From DASZMJ01 sp035551935 (GTDB taxonomy: Bacteria; Planctomycetota; Planctomycetia; Isosphaerales; Isosphaeraceae), in NCBI GenBank assembly GCA_035551935.1, contig DASZMJ010000370.1:1-14656 (forward strand): DNA of 14,656 nt. Reading direction: 5' to 3'. The notes beneath the pieces were generated by a model, which did no database searches, was not told the origin of the DNA, and saw only the letters and a list, made by a program, of their open reading frames with translations. Below, one piece after another: positions 1-7,634 of this stretch. Made by a program: the position numbers and the translations under genes. Numbering within the stretch: the stretch's first letter is position 1; each line of letters opens with the position of its first letter.

Positions 1-749
1 CCGCCGACGCCGAGCAACAGCTCCTGGCGGATCCGGACGCGGGCGTCGCCGCCGTAGAGCCGGGCGGTCAGGTCGCGGTCGGCGTCGTTGTTCTCCGGGA
101 GGTTCGAGTCGAGCAACAGCAGGCTCGTCCGGCCGACCTCGACGCGCCAGACACGGGCGCGGAGGACGCCGGAATGCGTCTCGACGGCGATCGACACCGG
201 CGCCCCGTCGGGGCCGAGCGCCGGCTCGATCGGCAGCAGGTCGGTGTTGGCCGGCAGGTAGTTCTCCTGCTGCCAGCCGTTGATGTCGATCGACTGGCGG
301 AAGTACCCCTGGTCGTAGAGCAGGCCGACGCCGACGAGCGGGATGCCCAGGTCGCTGGCGCTCTTGAGGTGGTCGCCGGCCAGGACGCCCAGGCCGCCGG
401 AGTAGATCGGCAGGCTCTCGTGCAGGCCGAACTCCATCGAGAAGTACGCCACCGGCCGGGCCTTGAGGTTGGCCGCGTACATCGCGCCCCACGAGTCGTT
501 GTTCTTGAGGTACTCGTTGAGCCGGCGGAAGGCGTAGTCGATCCGCGAGTGCAACGCCATCTCGGCGGCGCGGCGCTCGAGCTGGTCGGTCGGGATCTGC
601 TTGAGGAATTCGATCGGGTTGTGGTCGGTCGTCCGCCAGAGGATCGGGTCGAGCTCGCGGAACAGGTTGACGACGTTCGGCTGCCACGTCCACCAGAGGT
701 TCCGCGCCAGCTCCCGTAGCTTGCCGACGAGATCAGCCTGCCCCACCAT
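1..749 (-). CDS. glgP: Alpha-glucan (glycogen) phosphorylase, N-terminal part, runs off the left edge
   Basis: The gene encodes a GT35 alpha-glucan phosphorylase, which releases glucose-1-phosphate from glycogen-type polymers in the cytoplasm. About 249 residues are visible; members of this bacterial/archaeal subfamily are usually 550-850 residues, so more than half lies outside the window, including the pyridoxal-phosphate lysine. The first ~80 residues (LRELARNLWWTWQP, then LDPILWRTTDHNP) match the DUF3417 N-terminal region typical of the subfamily. Residues ~103-165 carry the family signature AYFSMEFGLHESLPIYSGGL, followed by GVLAGDHLKSASDLG and a LLYDQGYFRQ stretch. The start is the ATG at 749, preceded by a GGGGGA ribosome site about six bases upstream. 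It is divergent from the bestrophin-like gene. The reading frame has no stop before the edge. Family assignment is secure; substrate preference cannot be read from this part. Confidence 0.93.
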   Translation of the reverse strand, partial: MVGQADLVGKLRELARNLWWTWQPNVVNLFRELDPILWRTTDHNPIEFLKQIPTDQLERRAAEMALHSRIDYAFRRLNEYLKNNDSWGAMYAANLKARPVAYFSMEFGLHESLPIYSGGLGVLAGDHLKSASDLGIPLVGVGLLYDQGYFRQSIDINGWQQENYLPANTDLLPIEPALGPDGAPVSIAVETHSGVLRARVWRVEVGRTSLLLLDSNLPENNDADRDLTARLYGGDARVRIRQELLLGVG

Positions 750-787
750 GCCCTGTCCCCCGTCAAGATGGTCGCGGCGCCGACGTT

Positions 788-812
788 TGTGGCCACCGAA
801 TCATGGGCCACA
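788..812. repeat. 7-bp inverted repeat in the glgP/bestrophin divergent intergenic region
   Basis: TGTGGCC (788-794) and GGCCACA (806-812) form a perfect 7-bp inverted repeat with an 11-base spacer. Its right arm touches the possible -10 box of the leftward glgP promoter, so it sits where a repressor operator would be. This could also be a chance palindrome in GC-rich DNA. No regulator is identifiable in the window. Confidence 0.35.
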
Positions 813-840
813 GTATGGCCGATTTCGGCCCGGAAACCAA
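812..840 (-). promoter_or_regulatory. Possible sigma70-like promoter of glgP
   Basis: On the minus strand TTGGTT (840-835) and CATACT (817-812) are separated by 17 bases, giving 3/6 and 4/6 matches to the sigma70 consensus. The -10 lies about 63 bases upstream of the glgP ATG. The match is weak and is supported mainly by the spacing and the position. Confidence 0.3.
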
Positions 841-874
841 GGCCAGCGGCGGCCGGGGCGCCGGCTCGCGGGGA

Positions 875-903
875 TTGCCCGGGCGGGCGGGGGGCGTTAC
901 GAT
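875..903 (+). promoter_or_regulatory. Possible sigma70-like promoter of the bestrophin-GNAT pair
   Basis: TTGCCC (875-880) and TACGAT (898-903) are separated by exactly 17 bases, each with 4/6 matches to the consensus. The -10 is 60 bases upstream of the chosen ATG at 964. A start well upstream of 964 would place the promoter inside the gene, so the promoter supports the downstream start. Confidence 0.38.
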
Positions 904-963
904 GCCGCAGATGGCCCGGGCGGTAGGGCCGTCCCCGTCGGGGCCGCGCGGTCGCGCCAGGAT

Positions 964-1920
964 ATGAAACCACTCCCCGCGCACAATTTCTGGGTCGACG
1001 CGGTCGCCCTCCGGGGCGCGGCGACGTTGATCGTCCTGCCGCGGGTGGTCGCCTTCGGCGTCGTCGCGGGCCTGATCGTCGTGGCCGACATCGTCACGCC
1101 CGCGCACATCAACCTCGGCATCGAGCCCACCCCGATCGGGGTCGCCGGGACGATCCTCGGCCTGCTCCTGGTGCTCCGGGTCAACACCGGGTACGACCGC
1201 TGGTGGGAGGCGCGCAAGCTCTGGGGCGGGATCATCAACCAGTCGCGCAACCTGGCCATCGCCGCGATCGCCTTCGGGCCCGGCGACCCCCGCTGGCGCG
1301 ACGGGATGGCCCGGGCCGTCGCCGCCTTCGCCCACGCCACCCGCGCCAGCCTCCGCGACGAGCCCATGGCCCCCGAGGCGATCGAGCTGCTCGGCGCCGA
1401 CGACGCCGGCCGCGTCGGCGACGCGGCCCACGCGCCGAGCGCCGTGGCCCTGATCCTCGCCGAGCGGCTCCGCGACGGCCGCGACCGCCTCGGCATGGAC
1501 CCGTTCGGCTTCCTCCGCGCCGACCGCGAGCGGGCCCTCCTGCTCGACCACTGTGGCGGCTGCGACCGCATCAAGCGGTCCCCCCTGACCCGCGCCATGA
1601 CCATCCTGATCCGGCGGTTCATCGTCCTGTACCTGATCACGCTCCCGTTCGCGCTCTTGCACAGCTTCGGCCGGAGCTGGCTCGTGCCGGCGGCCACCAT
1701 GCTCGTCGCCTACCCGGTGCTGGCTCTCGACCAGGTCGCCTTCGAGATCCAGAACCCGTTCCGGCCCCAGAGCCTCGATCGCCTCTACCTCGACGAGTTC
1801 TGCCGGACGATCGAGCGCGACGTCTTCGCCCTGCTGGCCCTGGGCCGGCCGCCGGGGGCCGACGGGCTCGACGGCGCGCCGCGGGCCCCGAGCCTGGAAT
1901 TCGACATCGACACCCTTTGA
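964..1920 (+). CDS. Bestrophin-like (YneE/UPF0187 family) membrane channel protein
   Basis: The 318-residue protein belongs to the bacterial bestrophin family, inner-membrane channels whose characterised members form pentamers; ion preference varies among homologues. Visible hallmarks are RVNTGYDRWWEARKLWG at residues 72-88, CDRIKRSPL at 200-208, EIQNPF at 261-266 and the acidic LDEFCRTIERD stretch at 276-286. Four hydrophobic segments lie at about residues 20-42, 57-72, 217-235 and 239-256. The ATG at 964 follows an AGGA very closely. The open frame continues upstream to 601, but that part overlaps the glgP start region and has no family similarity. The stop codon is 14 bases before the start of the GNAT gene, so the two are probably one transcript. 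The physiological role in planctomycetes is not known. Confidence 0.88.
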   Translation: MKPLPAHNFWVDAVALRGAATLIVLPRVVAFGVVAGLIVVADIVTPAHINLGIEPTPIGVAGTILGLLLVLRVNTGYDRWWEARKLWGGIINQSRNLAIAAIAFGPGDPRWRDGMARAVAAFAHATRASLRDEPMAPEAIELLGADDAGRVGDAAHAPSAVALILAERLRDGRDRLGMDPFGFLRADRERALLLDHCGGCDRIKRSPLTRAMTILIRRFIVLYLITLPFALLHSFGRSWLVPAATMLVAYPVLALDQVAFEIQNPFRPQSLDRLYLDEFCRTIERDVFALLALGRPPGADGLDGAPRAPSLEFDIDTL

Positions 1921-1934
1921 TTGGAGCGTCCCCC

Positions 1935-2711
1935 TTGACCCCGCTGACCGCGGAGGCGTCGCGGCACGTCCTCGACTGGCTCGGCCCCGACGCCGGGCCG
2001 GGCCGGCTCCCCTTGCGGCACGCCCTGCTGCACGACCGGCCGGGGCTCTGGGGCGACGATTCGAGGAGGCCCGAGAGCGTCCTGCTGTTCCGACCCGGCG
2101 ACGGCCAGAGCGAGGCCTTCGGCGCCGGGCGGCCCGGGCCGGCCGTCAACTTCCTGGCGCGGCAGGCCGGCCGGATCGCGCTGCTCGCCCCGTCGGCCTG
2201 GGAGGGGGACGTCATCGCCGCCGTCGGCCCGGTCGTCGGCTACGGCCTGGTCGTCACCCTGCTCGACCCCGACCGCGTCCCCCGCCGGCCCCCGGCGCCG
2301 ATCCCCGTCCGCCGGCTCGTCGCCGAGGACGCCGCCGCGTTCGCCGCGGCCTCCCCCCCCTGGGCTCTGCGGTCGTGGGACTCCTATCAAGAGATGTACG
2401 CCTCCGGCGCCGCCTTCGGCGTGCCGCTCGGCGACGCCCTGGCCAGCGTCGCCTGGGTCTACGAGGAGGACGAGGCCTCCGACGCCGTCGGCATCCACAC
2501 GTTGCCGAAGTACCGCCGGCTCGGCCTCGGCCGCGCGGCCGCCTCGGCGCTGCTCTCGCACATCGTCGCCGACCGCGGCAAGTCGCCGTTGTGGATCACC
2601 TCGGCCGACGACGCCGGCTCGCTCTCCCTCGCCGCCTCGCTCGGCTTCTCCTCGCGGGTCGCCGAGACCCTCCTGCGATGGCCCGTCCCCGAGGACGAGG
2701 AAAAGGGATGA
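1935..2711 (+). CDS. GNAT family N-acetyltransferase
   Basis: The 258-residue protein has a C-terminal GCN5-related acetyltransferase fold that would transfer an acetyl group from acetyl-CoA to an unknown amine. The acetyl-CoA pyrophosphate loop is the RRLGLGR stretch (194-200) in the context GIHTLPKYRRLGLGRAAASA; a later SLAASLGF (231-238) is the usual end of the fold. The first ~120 residues form a separate domain, as in two-domain proteins of the GNAT_acetyltran (PF12746-like) type; that similarity is from memory. The start is a TTG at 1935, chosen because a TTGGAG ribosome site lies eight bases upstream and the frame has no better ATG near. It follows the bestrophin gene by 14 bases and is probably co-transcribed with it. 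The substrate cannot be inferred. Confidence 0.82.
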   Translation: MTPLTAEASRHVLDWLGPDAGPGRLPLRHALLHDRPGLWGDDSRRPESVLLFRPGDGQSEAFGAGRPGPAVNFLARQAGRIALLAPSAWEGDVIAAVGPVVGYGLVVTLLDPDRVPRRPPAPIPVRRLVAEDAAAFAAASPPWALRSWDSYQEMYASGAAFGVPLGDALASVAWVYEEDEASDAVGIHTLPKYRRLGLGRAAASALLSHIVADRGKSPLWITSADDAGSLSLAASLGFSSRVAETLLRWPVPEDEEKG

Positions 2712-2735
2712 GTGCTGGGTGCTGAGTGCTGAGTG
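2711..2735. repeat. Heptamer tandem repeat AGTGCTG, about 3.5 copies
   Basis: Directly after the GNAT stop codon there are three successive heptamers, AGTGCTG, GGTGCTG and AGTGCTG, followed by a partial AGTG. One base differs in the second copy. The unit shares its first base with the GNAT stop codon. It does not form a hairpin and has no U-tract, so it is not a terminator. Confidence 0.75.
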
Positions 2736-2762
2736 AAGATGGCCTGGGTGAGCGGGCCGTCT

Positions 2763-2791
2763 CGCCAAGCATGGGCGGCGGCGGTAGAATA
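2763..2791 (+). promoter_or_regulatory. Possible promoter of the BI-1 family gene
   Basis: TCGCCA (2763-2768) and TAGAAT (2786-2791) are separated by 17 bases; the -35 matches 4/6 and the -10 matches 5/6. The -10 box is followed by an A/G-rich, unusually GC-poor stretch (ACAGGAAAGAAAGG). The predicted transcript would have a leader of about 70 bases before the TTG start. Confidence 0.42.
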
Positions 2792-2869
2792 CAGGAAAGA
2801 AAGGGGTGCCCGATTCCCCCGGCCGAACGGCGGGCGGCCCCGTGTCCATCGATCGAGGAGACCAGAGCC

Positions 2870-3610
2870 TTGCGTACCAACAACCCCGTCTTCCCGGCCC
2901 ACTTCTACGACGACTGGGCCTACCGGCGCGACGTCAGCAGCACGATGACCGTCGAGGGGACGGCCCTGAAGTCGCTCGCGCTGCTGGCCGTCCTGATGCT
3001 CACCGCCGCCTGGTCGTGGACCCAGGTCGCCAACCAGCAACTGGCCGGCGGCCTCGTGATCGGCGCGGCCCTCGGCGGCTTCGTCGTCGCGATGATCACC
3101 ACCTTCAAGCCGACCGCCGCGCCGATCACGGCGCCGATCTATGCGGCCCTGGAGGGGGTCTTCCTCGGGGCGATCTCCAAGATTATCGACATGCGTTACC
3201 ACGGAATCGCCAGCCAGGCGGTGATGCTGACCTTCGGCGTGATGTTGCTGATGCTCTTCATCTACGCCAGCGGCCTGATCCGCGTCACGCCCCGCTTGAC
3301 CGCGGCGATCGTGGCGGCGACGGGGGCGCTCGTCCTGGTCTACCTCGGGATGTTCCTGCTCCGGATCTTCCACGTCACCGACTTCGACCCGTTCACCGCG
3401 AACCCCATCCTCGGCATCGGCCTGAGCGTGGCGGTCGTCGCCCTCGCGGCGTTCAACCTGCTGCTGGACTTCGAGTTCATCCAGCAAGGCTCCCGCTCCG
3501 GGGCCCCCAAGTCGATGGAGTGGTACGGCGCCTTCGGCCTGATGGTGACCCTGGTCTGGCTCTACCTGGAGATCCTCCGCCTGCTCCGCCTGCTCAACGA
3601 CCGCCGTTGA
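2870..3610 (+). CDS. Bax inhibitor-1/YccA family integral membrane protein
   Basis: The 246-residue protein is an inner-membrane protein of the BI-1-like family. The first ~30 residues (MRTNNPVFPAHFYDDWAY, then MTVEGTALKS) form the cytoplasmic N-terminus typical of bacterial homologues. Hydrophobic segments lie at about 33-50, 58-77, 88-103, 115-135, 142-165, 180-199 and 217-240, giving seven membrane spans. The acidic pair in LLLDFEFI (D200, E202), which in the family helps form the pH-sensing di-acid site, is present, as is the GAPKSMEWYGAFGL segment. The start is a TTG at 2870 with GAGGAG nine bases upstream; the frame extends further up but without a better start. Homologues are calcium-leak channels or interact with membrane proteases; the role here is not known. 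It converges on the oxidoreductase gene, with only 12 bases between the stops. Confidence 0.9.
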   Translation: MRTNNPVFPAHFYDDWAYRRDVSSTMTVEGTALKSLALLAVLMLTAAWSWTQVANQQLAGGLVIGAALGGFVVAMITTFKPTAAPITAPIYAALEGVFLGAISKIIDMRYHGIASQAVMLTFGVMLLMLFIYASGLIRVTPRLTAAIVAATGALVLVYLGMFLLRIFHVTDFDPFTANPILGIGLSVAVVALAAFNLLLDFEFIQQGSRSGAPKSMEWYGAFGLMVTLVWLYLEILRLLRLLNDRR

Positions 3611-3622
3611 GTCGGCGACGGA

Positions 3623-5296
3623 TCATCGCGACTTCGGCCAATCGGTCTCGACGCCCCTGGCCCGCAGGGAGTCCTGGAACTCCCGGAGCGGGCCAGGGGC
3701 GTTGCGCACGGCGCGGGGCGTGGCCTTGCGGTCGAGGCAGAAGGCCGCCAGGGCCCCCGATGCCTCGCCGATCGCCCACTCGACCGGATGGAGCCGGTAG
3801 CAGCCGTTGGTGATGTGGGTCACGCCGAGGTCCTTGCAGGCCGGCAGCACGTTCTCGACGCGCCTCGGGATCAGGGCCCCGAGCGGGACCTGGAACGGCA
3901 GCGAAGCGATGTCGAGGTAGTTCCGGCCGCCGGTGCTCGGGTGCAGGTCGATCCGGTAGCTGCCGACGCCGACCGCGTCGTCGAACCGCTCGGCCACGCC
4001 CGTGCCGCGGGCCTCGGCGCCGACGTGCCGTTCGGTGACGGTGAGCTCGGCCCGGATGCGGCGGGACTCGCGGATATAAGGATGCTTGGCCAGGCCGTCG
4101 GCCGTCCCCAGCAGGTCGCCCCGGAGCCGCAATCCCTTCCAGCCCTGGCCGCCGTCGGGCCTCGGGGCCTCGGTCTGCAACCAGTACAGAAAGGCGAGGC
4201 TCAGCCGCTTCGCCCGCACGACGTGCGCCTCGGCCTCGGCCGTCGTGGCGCCGATGAGGTTGCTGAGCAGATAGTCATTCTGTGGCCAGTTGACCAGCGT
4301 GATCCCCCCGGCATACGAGCCGGGCCGGAACCGCGACGGGTCGGCGATGCGGCGGTAAACCCAGAGCCCCTTGCCGGCGCCGGTCGGGTCGAACTCGAAG
4401 GTGCGCGGGCGCAAGGTCACGGGGTGGGTGGCGACGAGACTCAGCAACGGGCCGGGCCAGGGAGGGGTCAACCTGGGCACAGATTCGCGCCAGGATGCAT
4501 AGTCGTCCGGCCGGTCGATCGTGTGGTCGGCGCCGGGGATGTAGTCCATGGCGAAGCAGCATGTGAGGGCCTGGACGTCGCCCGGGTCGGCCTTTTCCGG
4601 GGCGTGCGGCTCGCCGGTCTCGGCCCGGGACTCGGCCCCGGTGACGAACTCGACGCCCGCCAGCGGCAGCAGGTCCCCCAGCTCGGTCGCGTCGAGGAAA
4701 TAGGGGGCGATCAAGACGCGCTCATCACCCGATTTGTCGTCTCGGACCGTCACCGAGCGGACGCGATCGCCGTCGCGGTCGGCGGCGACGGGGCGGTGCT
4801 CCAGCAGGATCGTGAGCCGGCCGCCGGAGGCGAACGGCGCGAGCATCGCGGTGAGGACGGCGAGGGCCACCCTCGGCTCGTGGCAGAGCCGCGAGACGGA
4901 GCCGTTGCCGGGGTTCAGGTGCGGGTCGGCCAAGGCTTCGGCGGTCAGCGGGTAATGGCGGCGGTAGTAGGATCGGATGCCGCCCCGGAGGGCTCGGTAG
5001 GAGGCGTTGGCGCCGTGGGACTCGATCCAGGGGTGTTCATCGGGGGGGACCCCTTGCTGAGTGAGCTGGCCGCCGATCCAGTCGGTGGGCTCCGTCAACA
5101 CCACCGTCCGGCTGGCCCGGAGCGCCGCCAGGGCCGCGGCGCAGCCCCCGAGCCCGCCGCCGAGGATCGCCACGTCCGCGGCGACCTCGCGGACGCGGCC
5201 GAGGCCGGCGCCGTGCGCGACCTCCCTCCCATCCCTCGCCGCCAGGAGGCCGGCCAGGCCGAGCCCGCAGCCTTCGAGGAACCGTCGCCGTCGCAT
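3623..5296 (-). CDS. Tat-exported FAD-dependent oxidoreductase (FAD_oxidored family)
   Basis: The 557-residue protein starts with a twin-arginine signal (MRRRRFLEGCGLGLAGLLAA), so it should be folded with its cofactor and exported through the Tat system. The FAD-binding Rossmann motif DVAILGGGLGG is at residues 41-51, followed by TEPTDWIGGQLTQQG, which is characteristic of the family. Near the C-terminus the segments NVLPACKDLGVTHITNGCYR and LHPVEWAIGEASG complete the FAD site. Homologues are abundant in planctomycetes and are often annotated only as FAD-dependent oxidoreductases; some resemble xanthan lyase-like entries. The substrate is unknown. The ATG at 5296 is chosen because the twin-arginine signal begins there and a GGAAGGGGGG ribosome site precedes it; the frame extends 13 codons further upstream. 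It is divergent from ynfA (81 bases between starts). Confidence 0.88.
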   Translation of the reverse strand: MRRRRFLEGCGLGLAGLLAARDGREVAHGAGLGRVREVAADVAILGGGLGGCAAALAALRASRTVVLTEPTDWIGGQLTQQGVPPDEHPWIESHGANASYRALRGGIRSYYRRHYPLTAEALADPHLNPGNGSVSRLCHEPRVALAVLTAMLAPFASGGRLTILLEHRPVAADRDGDRVRSVTVRDDKSGDERVLIAPYFLDATELGDLLPLAGVEFVTGAESRAETGEPHAPEKADPGDVQALTCCFAMDYIPGADHTIDRPDDYASWRESVPRLTPPWPGPLLSLVATHPVTLRPRTFEFDPTGAGKGLWVYRRIADPSRFRPGSYAGGITLVNWPQNDYLLSNLIGATTAEAEAHVVRAKRLSLAFLYWLQTEAPRPDGGQGWKGLRLRGDLLGTADGLAKHPYIRESRRIRAELTVTERHVGAEARGTGVAERFDDAVGVGSYRIDLHPSTGGRNYLDIASLPFQVPLGALIPRRVENVLPACKDLGVTHITNGCYRLHPVEWAIGEASGALAAFCLDRKATPRAVRNAPGPLREFQDSLRARGVETDWPKSR

Positions 5297-5305
5297 CCGC
5301 CCCCC

Positions 5306-5335
5306 TTCCCCACGCGCCGAGGGCCCGGCTATCAT
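5306..5335 (+). promoter_or_regulatory. Possible promoter of ynfA (-10 only convincing)
   Basis: TATCAT at 5330-5335 matches the -10 consensus 5/6 and lies 42 bases upstream of the ATG at 5378. The best -35 candidate is TTCCCC at 5306-5311 with an 18-base spacer, which is poor. It lies in the 81-base region shared with the divergent oxidoreductase gene. Confidence 0.25.
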
Positions 5336-5377
5336 CGCCGCGTCGTGACGGACCCGTATTCACATCGAGGCTTGCTC

Positions 5378-5713
5378 ATGTTGGCCATCGCCCGGTCGCT
5401 GGCCTTCTTCGTCGCCGCGGGGCTCTGCGAGATCGGCGGCGGCTACCTCGTCTGGCTCTGGCTCCGCGAGGGGAAGTCCCCCTGGCTCGGGGTGCTCGGC
5501 GCGGTCGTGCTGTTCGCCTACGGGGTCTTGCCGACGTTCCAGCCCGCCGAGTTCGGCCGGACCTACGCCGCATACGGCGGCATCTTCATCGCCCTGGCCC
5601 TCCTCTGGGGCTGGCGCGTCGATGGCCGGAGCCCCGACCGATTCGACCTGATTGGCGCCGTCGTCGCATTGGTGGGCGTCGCCATCATCATGTATGCCCC
5701 GAGGAGGCTGTAG
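5378..5713 (+). CDS. ynfA: YnfA family (UPF0060) small integral membrane protein
   Basis: The 111-residue protein has the length and pattern of YnfA, a four-span inner-membrane protein distantly related to small multidrug resistance transporters. Key stretches are LCEIGGGYLVWLWLREGKSP in the first half, AYGVLPTFQPAEFGRTYAAY in the middle, GGIFIALALLWGW next, and DLIGAVVALVGVAIIMYAPR at the end. The ATG at 5378 has TCGAGG seven bases upstream; a GTG further upstream would add 11 residues that are not part of the family. In some species YnfA has been linked to efflux of toxic cations and dyes; here only membership is supported. The stop is 15 bases from the stop of the converging cupin gene. 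Confidence 0.93.
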   Translation: MLAIARSLAFFVAAGLCEIGGGYLVWLWLREGKSPWLGVLGAVVLFAYGVLPTFQPAEFGRTYAAYGGIFIALALLWGWRVDGRSPDRFDLIGAVVALVGVAIIMYAPRRL

Positions 5714-5728
5714 GGATGCGTTGATTCA

Positions 5729-6169
5729 TCACCCCTCCACCGCCGCATTGCGGTCATAGGGGATGATATTCTCCCATTCGTTGGCGTCGGAGCGGGCGAC
5801 GACGGCGACGACGGGCTCGGAGTCGCTGAGGTTGAAGACCTCGTGGGGCACGCCGGGCTCGATGAAGAGGAAGTCGCCGGCCTGGTTCTCGACCGAGAGC
5901 CGCAGGCCCGGCCCGTACTCGTGGCGGACGCGGCCCCGGAGGATGTAGAGCATCAGCTCGAAGCCGACATGGATGTGCGCGCGGGCGACGCCGCCCGGCG
6001 GGATCGTGGCGACGTTCATCGACAGCCTCGAGGCGCCGACGTTCCTGGCCGACATCCCGACCTTGTAGCGGATGCCGTTCCAGCCCCGGCAGTCGTCGCC
6101 GCCGCGGATGACCTTGATCCCTTCCGTCCCCTCGACAAACCGCGCGAGGTCCTCGTCCGCCGCTGCCAT
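5729..6169 (-). CDS. Single-domain cupin protein, metal-binding residues intact
   Basis: The 146-residue protein is one cupin beta-barrel. Motif 1 is visible as GGVARAHIHVGFELMLYILR at residues 59-78, with putative metal ligands H65, H67 and E71. Motif 2 is GDFLFIEPGVPHEVFN at 98-113, with ligand H109. The full three-histidine one-glutamate set argues for a metal-binding, possibly enzymatic or ligand-sensing protein. There is no DNA-binding domain and no signal peptide. The start ATG at 6169 has GGAGG about eight to twelve bases upstream. The frame stays open for nearly 2800 bases upstream, but this is a GC-rich artefact antisense to other genes. The substrate is unknown. It is divergent from the secreted protein gene at 6353 and converges on ynfA. 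Confidence 0.87.
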   Translation of the reverse strand: MAAADEDLARFVEGTEGIKVIRGGDDCRGWNGIRYKVGMSARNVGASRLSMNVATIPPGGVARAHIHVGFELMLYILRGRVRHEYGPGLRLSVENQAGDFLFIEPGVPHEVFNLSDSEPVVAVVARSDANEWENIIPYDRNAAVEG

Positions 6170-6216
6170 CGTCGCCGCCTCCGCCGGGGCCCCTCGATCG
6201 CCGTGAATCCCGGCCG

Positions 6217-6222
6217 ATTCTA
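6217..6222 (-). promoter_or_regulatory. Possible -10 box of the cupin gene
   Basis: On the minus strand the sequence reads GCTAGAATCGG, giving a TAGAAT -10 box 47 bases upstream of the cupin start. The same TAGAAT hexamer is found upstream of the BI-1 family gene. No recognisable -35 hexamer lies at 16-18 bases, so the call is weak. Confidence 0.25.
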
Positions 6223-6352
6223 GCCCGACGCGGGCCGTCGCGGTAGGGGCGAGGGCGTCGGCATCGGGTTTGCACAAACATCTGCTGAGATAAGGTCGCC
6301 CCGGTCGGTCCGCGCGGGCGGGCCGGGGCGGCTCGCGTCGAGGAGTCCCACG

Positions 6353-7573
6353 ATGCTCACCATGAAGACGATCCTCCGCCGGGGCGCCGCGTGCCTGATC
6401 GGGCTCTGCCCGGCCCTGGCGATGGCCCAGGACGGCAAGTCGCCGGACGGCCCGACGGTCCCCGGCCCGCCGCCGACCCAGGACAAGGTGGATACGGGCC
6501 GCAAGGTGACCACGCCCCCGCGCGACGGCGCCGACCCCTTGCCGCCGGTCCCCGCGACGGCCACCGACCCCGCCCCGCCGGGCACCCGGGCCGTCCGGGT
6601 CGACGTGCCGGCCGCGGGCGTCTCGGTCAACGTGCCCGGCCGCCGCGCCACCGACGACGACACGATCCCCGGCATCGGCCGGCCCGCCCCCCGCGGGATG
6701 CACGACGTCGAGGGCGTGGTCGTCCGCATCCGCAAGCCCGGCACGAGCCTGGCCGGCGAGCAGGTCCGCCTCGTCGTCAACACGACCCGCGACTGGCGCG
6801 AGTTCTTCGAGAACGGCGCCGCCGACCTCGTCCCCGCCTCCGAGCTGAAGCCCGCCTCGGGGCGCCAGCCCGTCGGGGTGCCCCGGACCAGGGCCAGGGG
6901 CACGAATACGAACACCGATACGAACACGAATGACACGCCCCGGCCCGTGCGCGTCAAGCCCGGCCTCCGCTCGGTCCCGGTTGACGACCCGCAGGGTCAG
7001 GATGCGGCCGACGTGGCCCGTCGGCAGACCACCAACACCGCGCCGAGGCGGACCGCCAGGCCGGCCCGGACCGCCAAGCCGGCCCCGGCCGACACGACGA
7101 GGGCTGCCGACACCTCGGCCGAGCCCAAGGAGATCGAGCTGGTCCTGACCCGCGGGTCGAAGGTCTACACCTTCGCGCGCGACGGTCGCGGCACCACGCT
7201 GTACGACCCGGCCAACCCGAACGCCCCGTCCCGGACCGGGCCGGACGCCGTCCGCGCCAACCCGATCACGCAGGCGGTCCAGCCGACGAACTTCACCAAC
7301 ATCCGCGACGGAACGTTCGTCGCCGTCCGCTACCGCCAGACCAAGGGCGTCAACGAGGTCGTCGGCATCAGCCTGATCGCCAAGGCGACGGCCAACGCCC
7401 GACCCCTGTCGGCGACCGCGGGCACCACCACCGTCATCGCCCCCGGCGTCCGCGTGAACGTCCCGGGCCGCGCCGGGCAGGGCCAGGTCCCTGGCGAACT
7501 CCCCGGCGAGGGCCCCGCGTCGAAGCCGGTCGTGCCGAAGCGTCCGATCGACCCCTCCGCCAGCCCCCGCTGA
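6353..7573 (+). CDS. Secreted Pro/Thr-rich protein of unknown function
   Basis: I do not recognise this 406-residue protein. It has a Sec signal peptide (residues ~1-25, MKTILRRGAACLIGL then ALAMA before QDG), so it is exported. The rest alternates between low-complexity linkers and two ordered-looking regions: residues ~116-165 (starting HDVEGVVVRI) and ~258-345 (starting KEIELVLTRGSKVYTFAR and ending VRYRQTKGVNEVVGISLIA), both predicted beta-rich. The hexapeptide VNVPGR occurs at residues 92-97 and again at 368-373. An Asn-Thr tract (184-193) is encoded by imperfect hexamers around 6900-6930. Basic Thr/Arg/Pro linkers lie at about 222-250. There are no transmembrane spans after the signal and no PEP-CTERM tail. 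The ATG at 6353 is chosen because AGGAG lies seven bases upstream; a second ATG at 6362 is too far from it. The gene ends at an intrinsic terminator. Confidence 0.8.
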   Translation: MLTMKTILRRGAACLIGLCPALAMAQDGKSPDGPTVPGPPPTQDKVDTGRKVTTPPRDGADPLPPVPATATDPAPPGTRAVRVDVPAAGVSVNVPGRRATDDDTIPGIGRPAPRGMHDVEGVVVRIRKPGTSLAGEQVRLVVNTTRDWREFFENGAADLVPASELKPASGRQPVGVPRTRARGTNTNTDTNTNDTPRPVRVKPGLRSVPVDDPQGQDAADVARRQTTNTAPRRTARPARTAKPAPADTTRAADTSAEPKEIELVLTRGSKVYTFARDGRGTTLYDPANPNAPSRTGPDAVRANPITQAVQPTNFTNIRDGTFVAVRYRQTKGVNEVVGISLIAKATANARPLSATAGTTTVIAPGVRVNVPGRAGQGQVPGELPGEGPASKPVVPKRPIDPSASPR

Positions 7574-7602
7574 TCGGGGAGCCGGTTCCACCATCGACCA
7601 CG

Positions 7603-7634
7603 GCCGGCATCCCGCGCGGGATGCCGGCTTTTTT
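7603..7634 (+). terminator. Rho-independent terminator of the secreted-protein gene
   Basis: A perfect 26-base palindrome (arms GCCGGCATCCCGC and its complement, 7603-7628) is followed immediately by six T residues (7629-7634). It begins 30 bases after the stop codon at 7573. This is the only canonical hairpin plus U-tract terminator seen in the window. Confidence 0.93.

Noticed and set aside
3788..5377. Long plus-strand open frame continuous with ynfA
   Set aside because: It is antisense to the FAD oxidoreductase, which has clear cofactor motifs. Only the last 111 codons match a known family and have a ribosome site.
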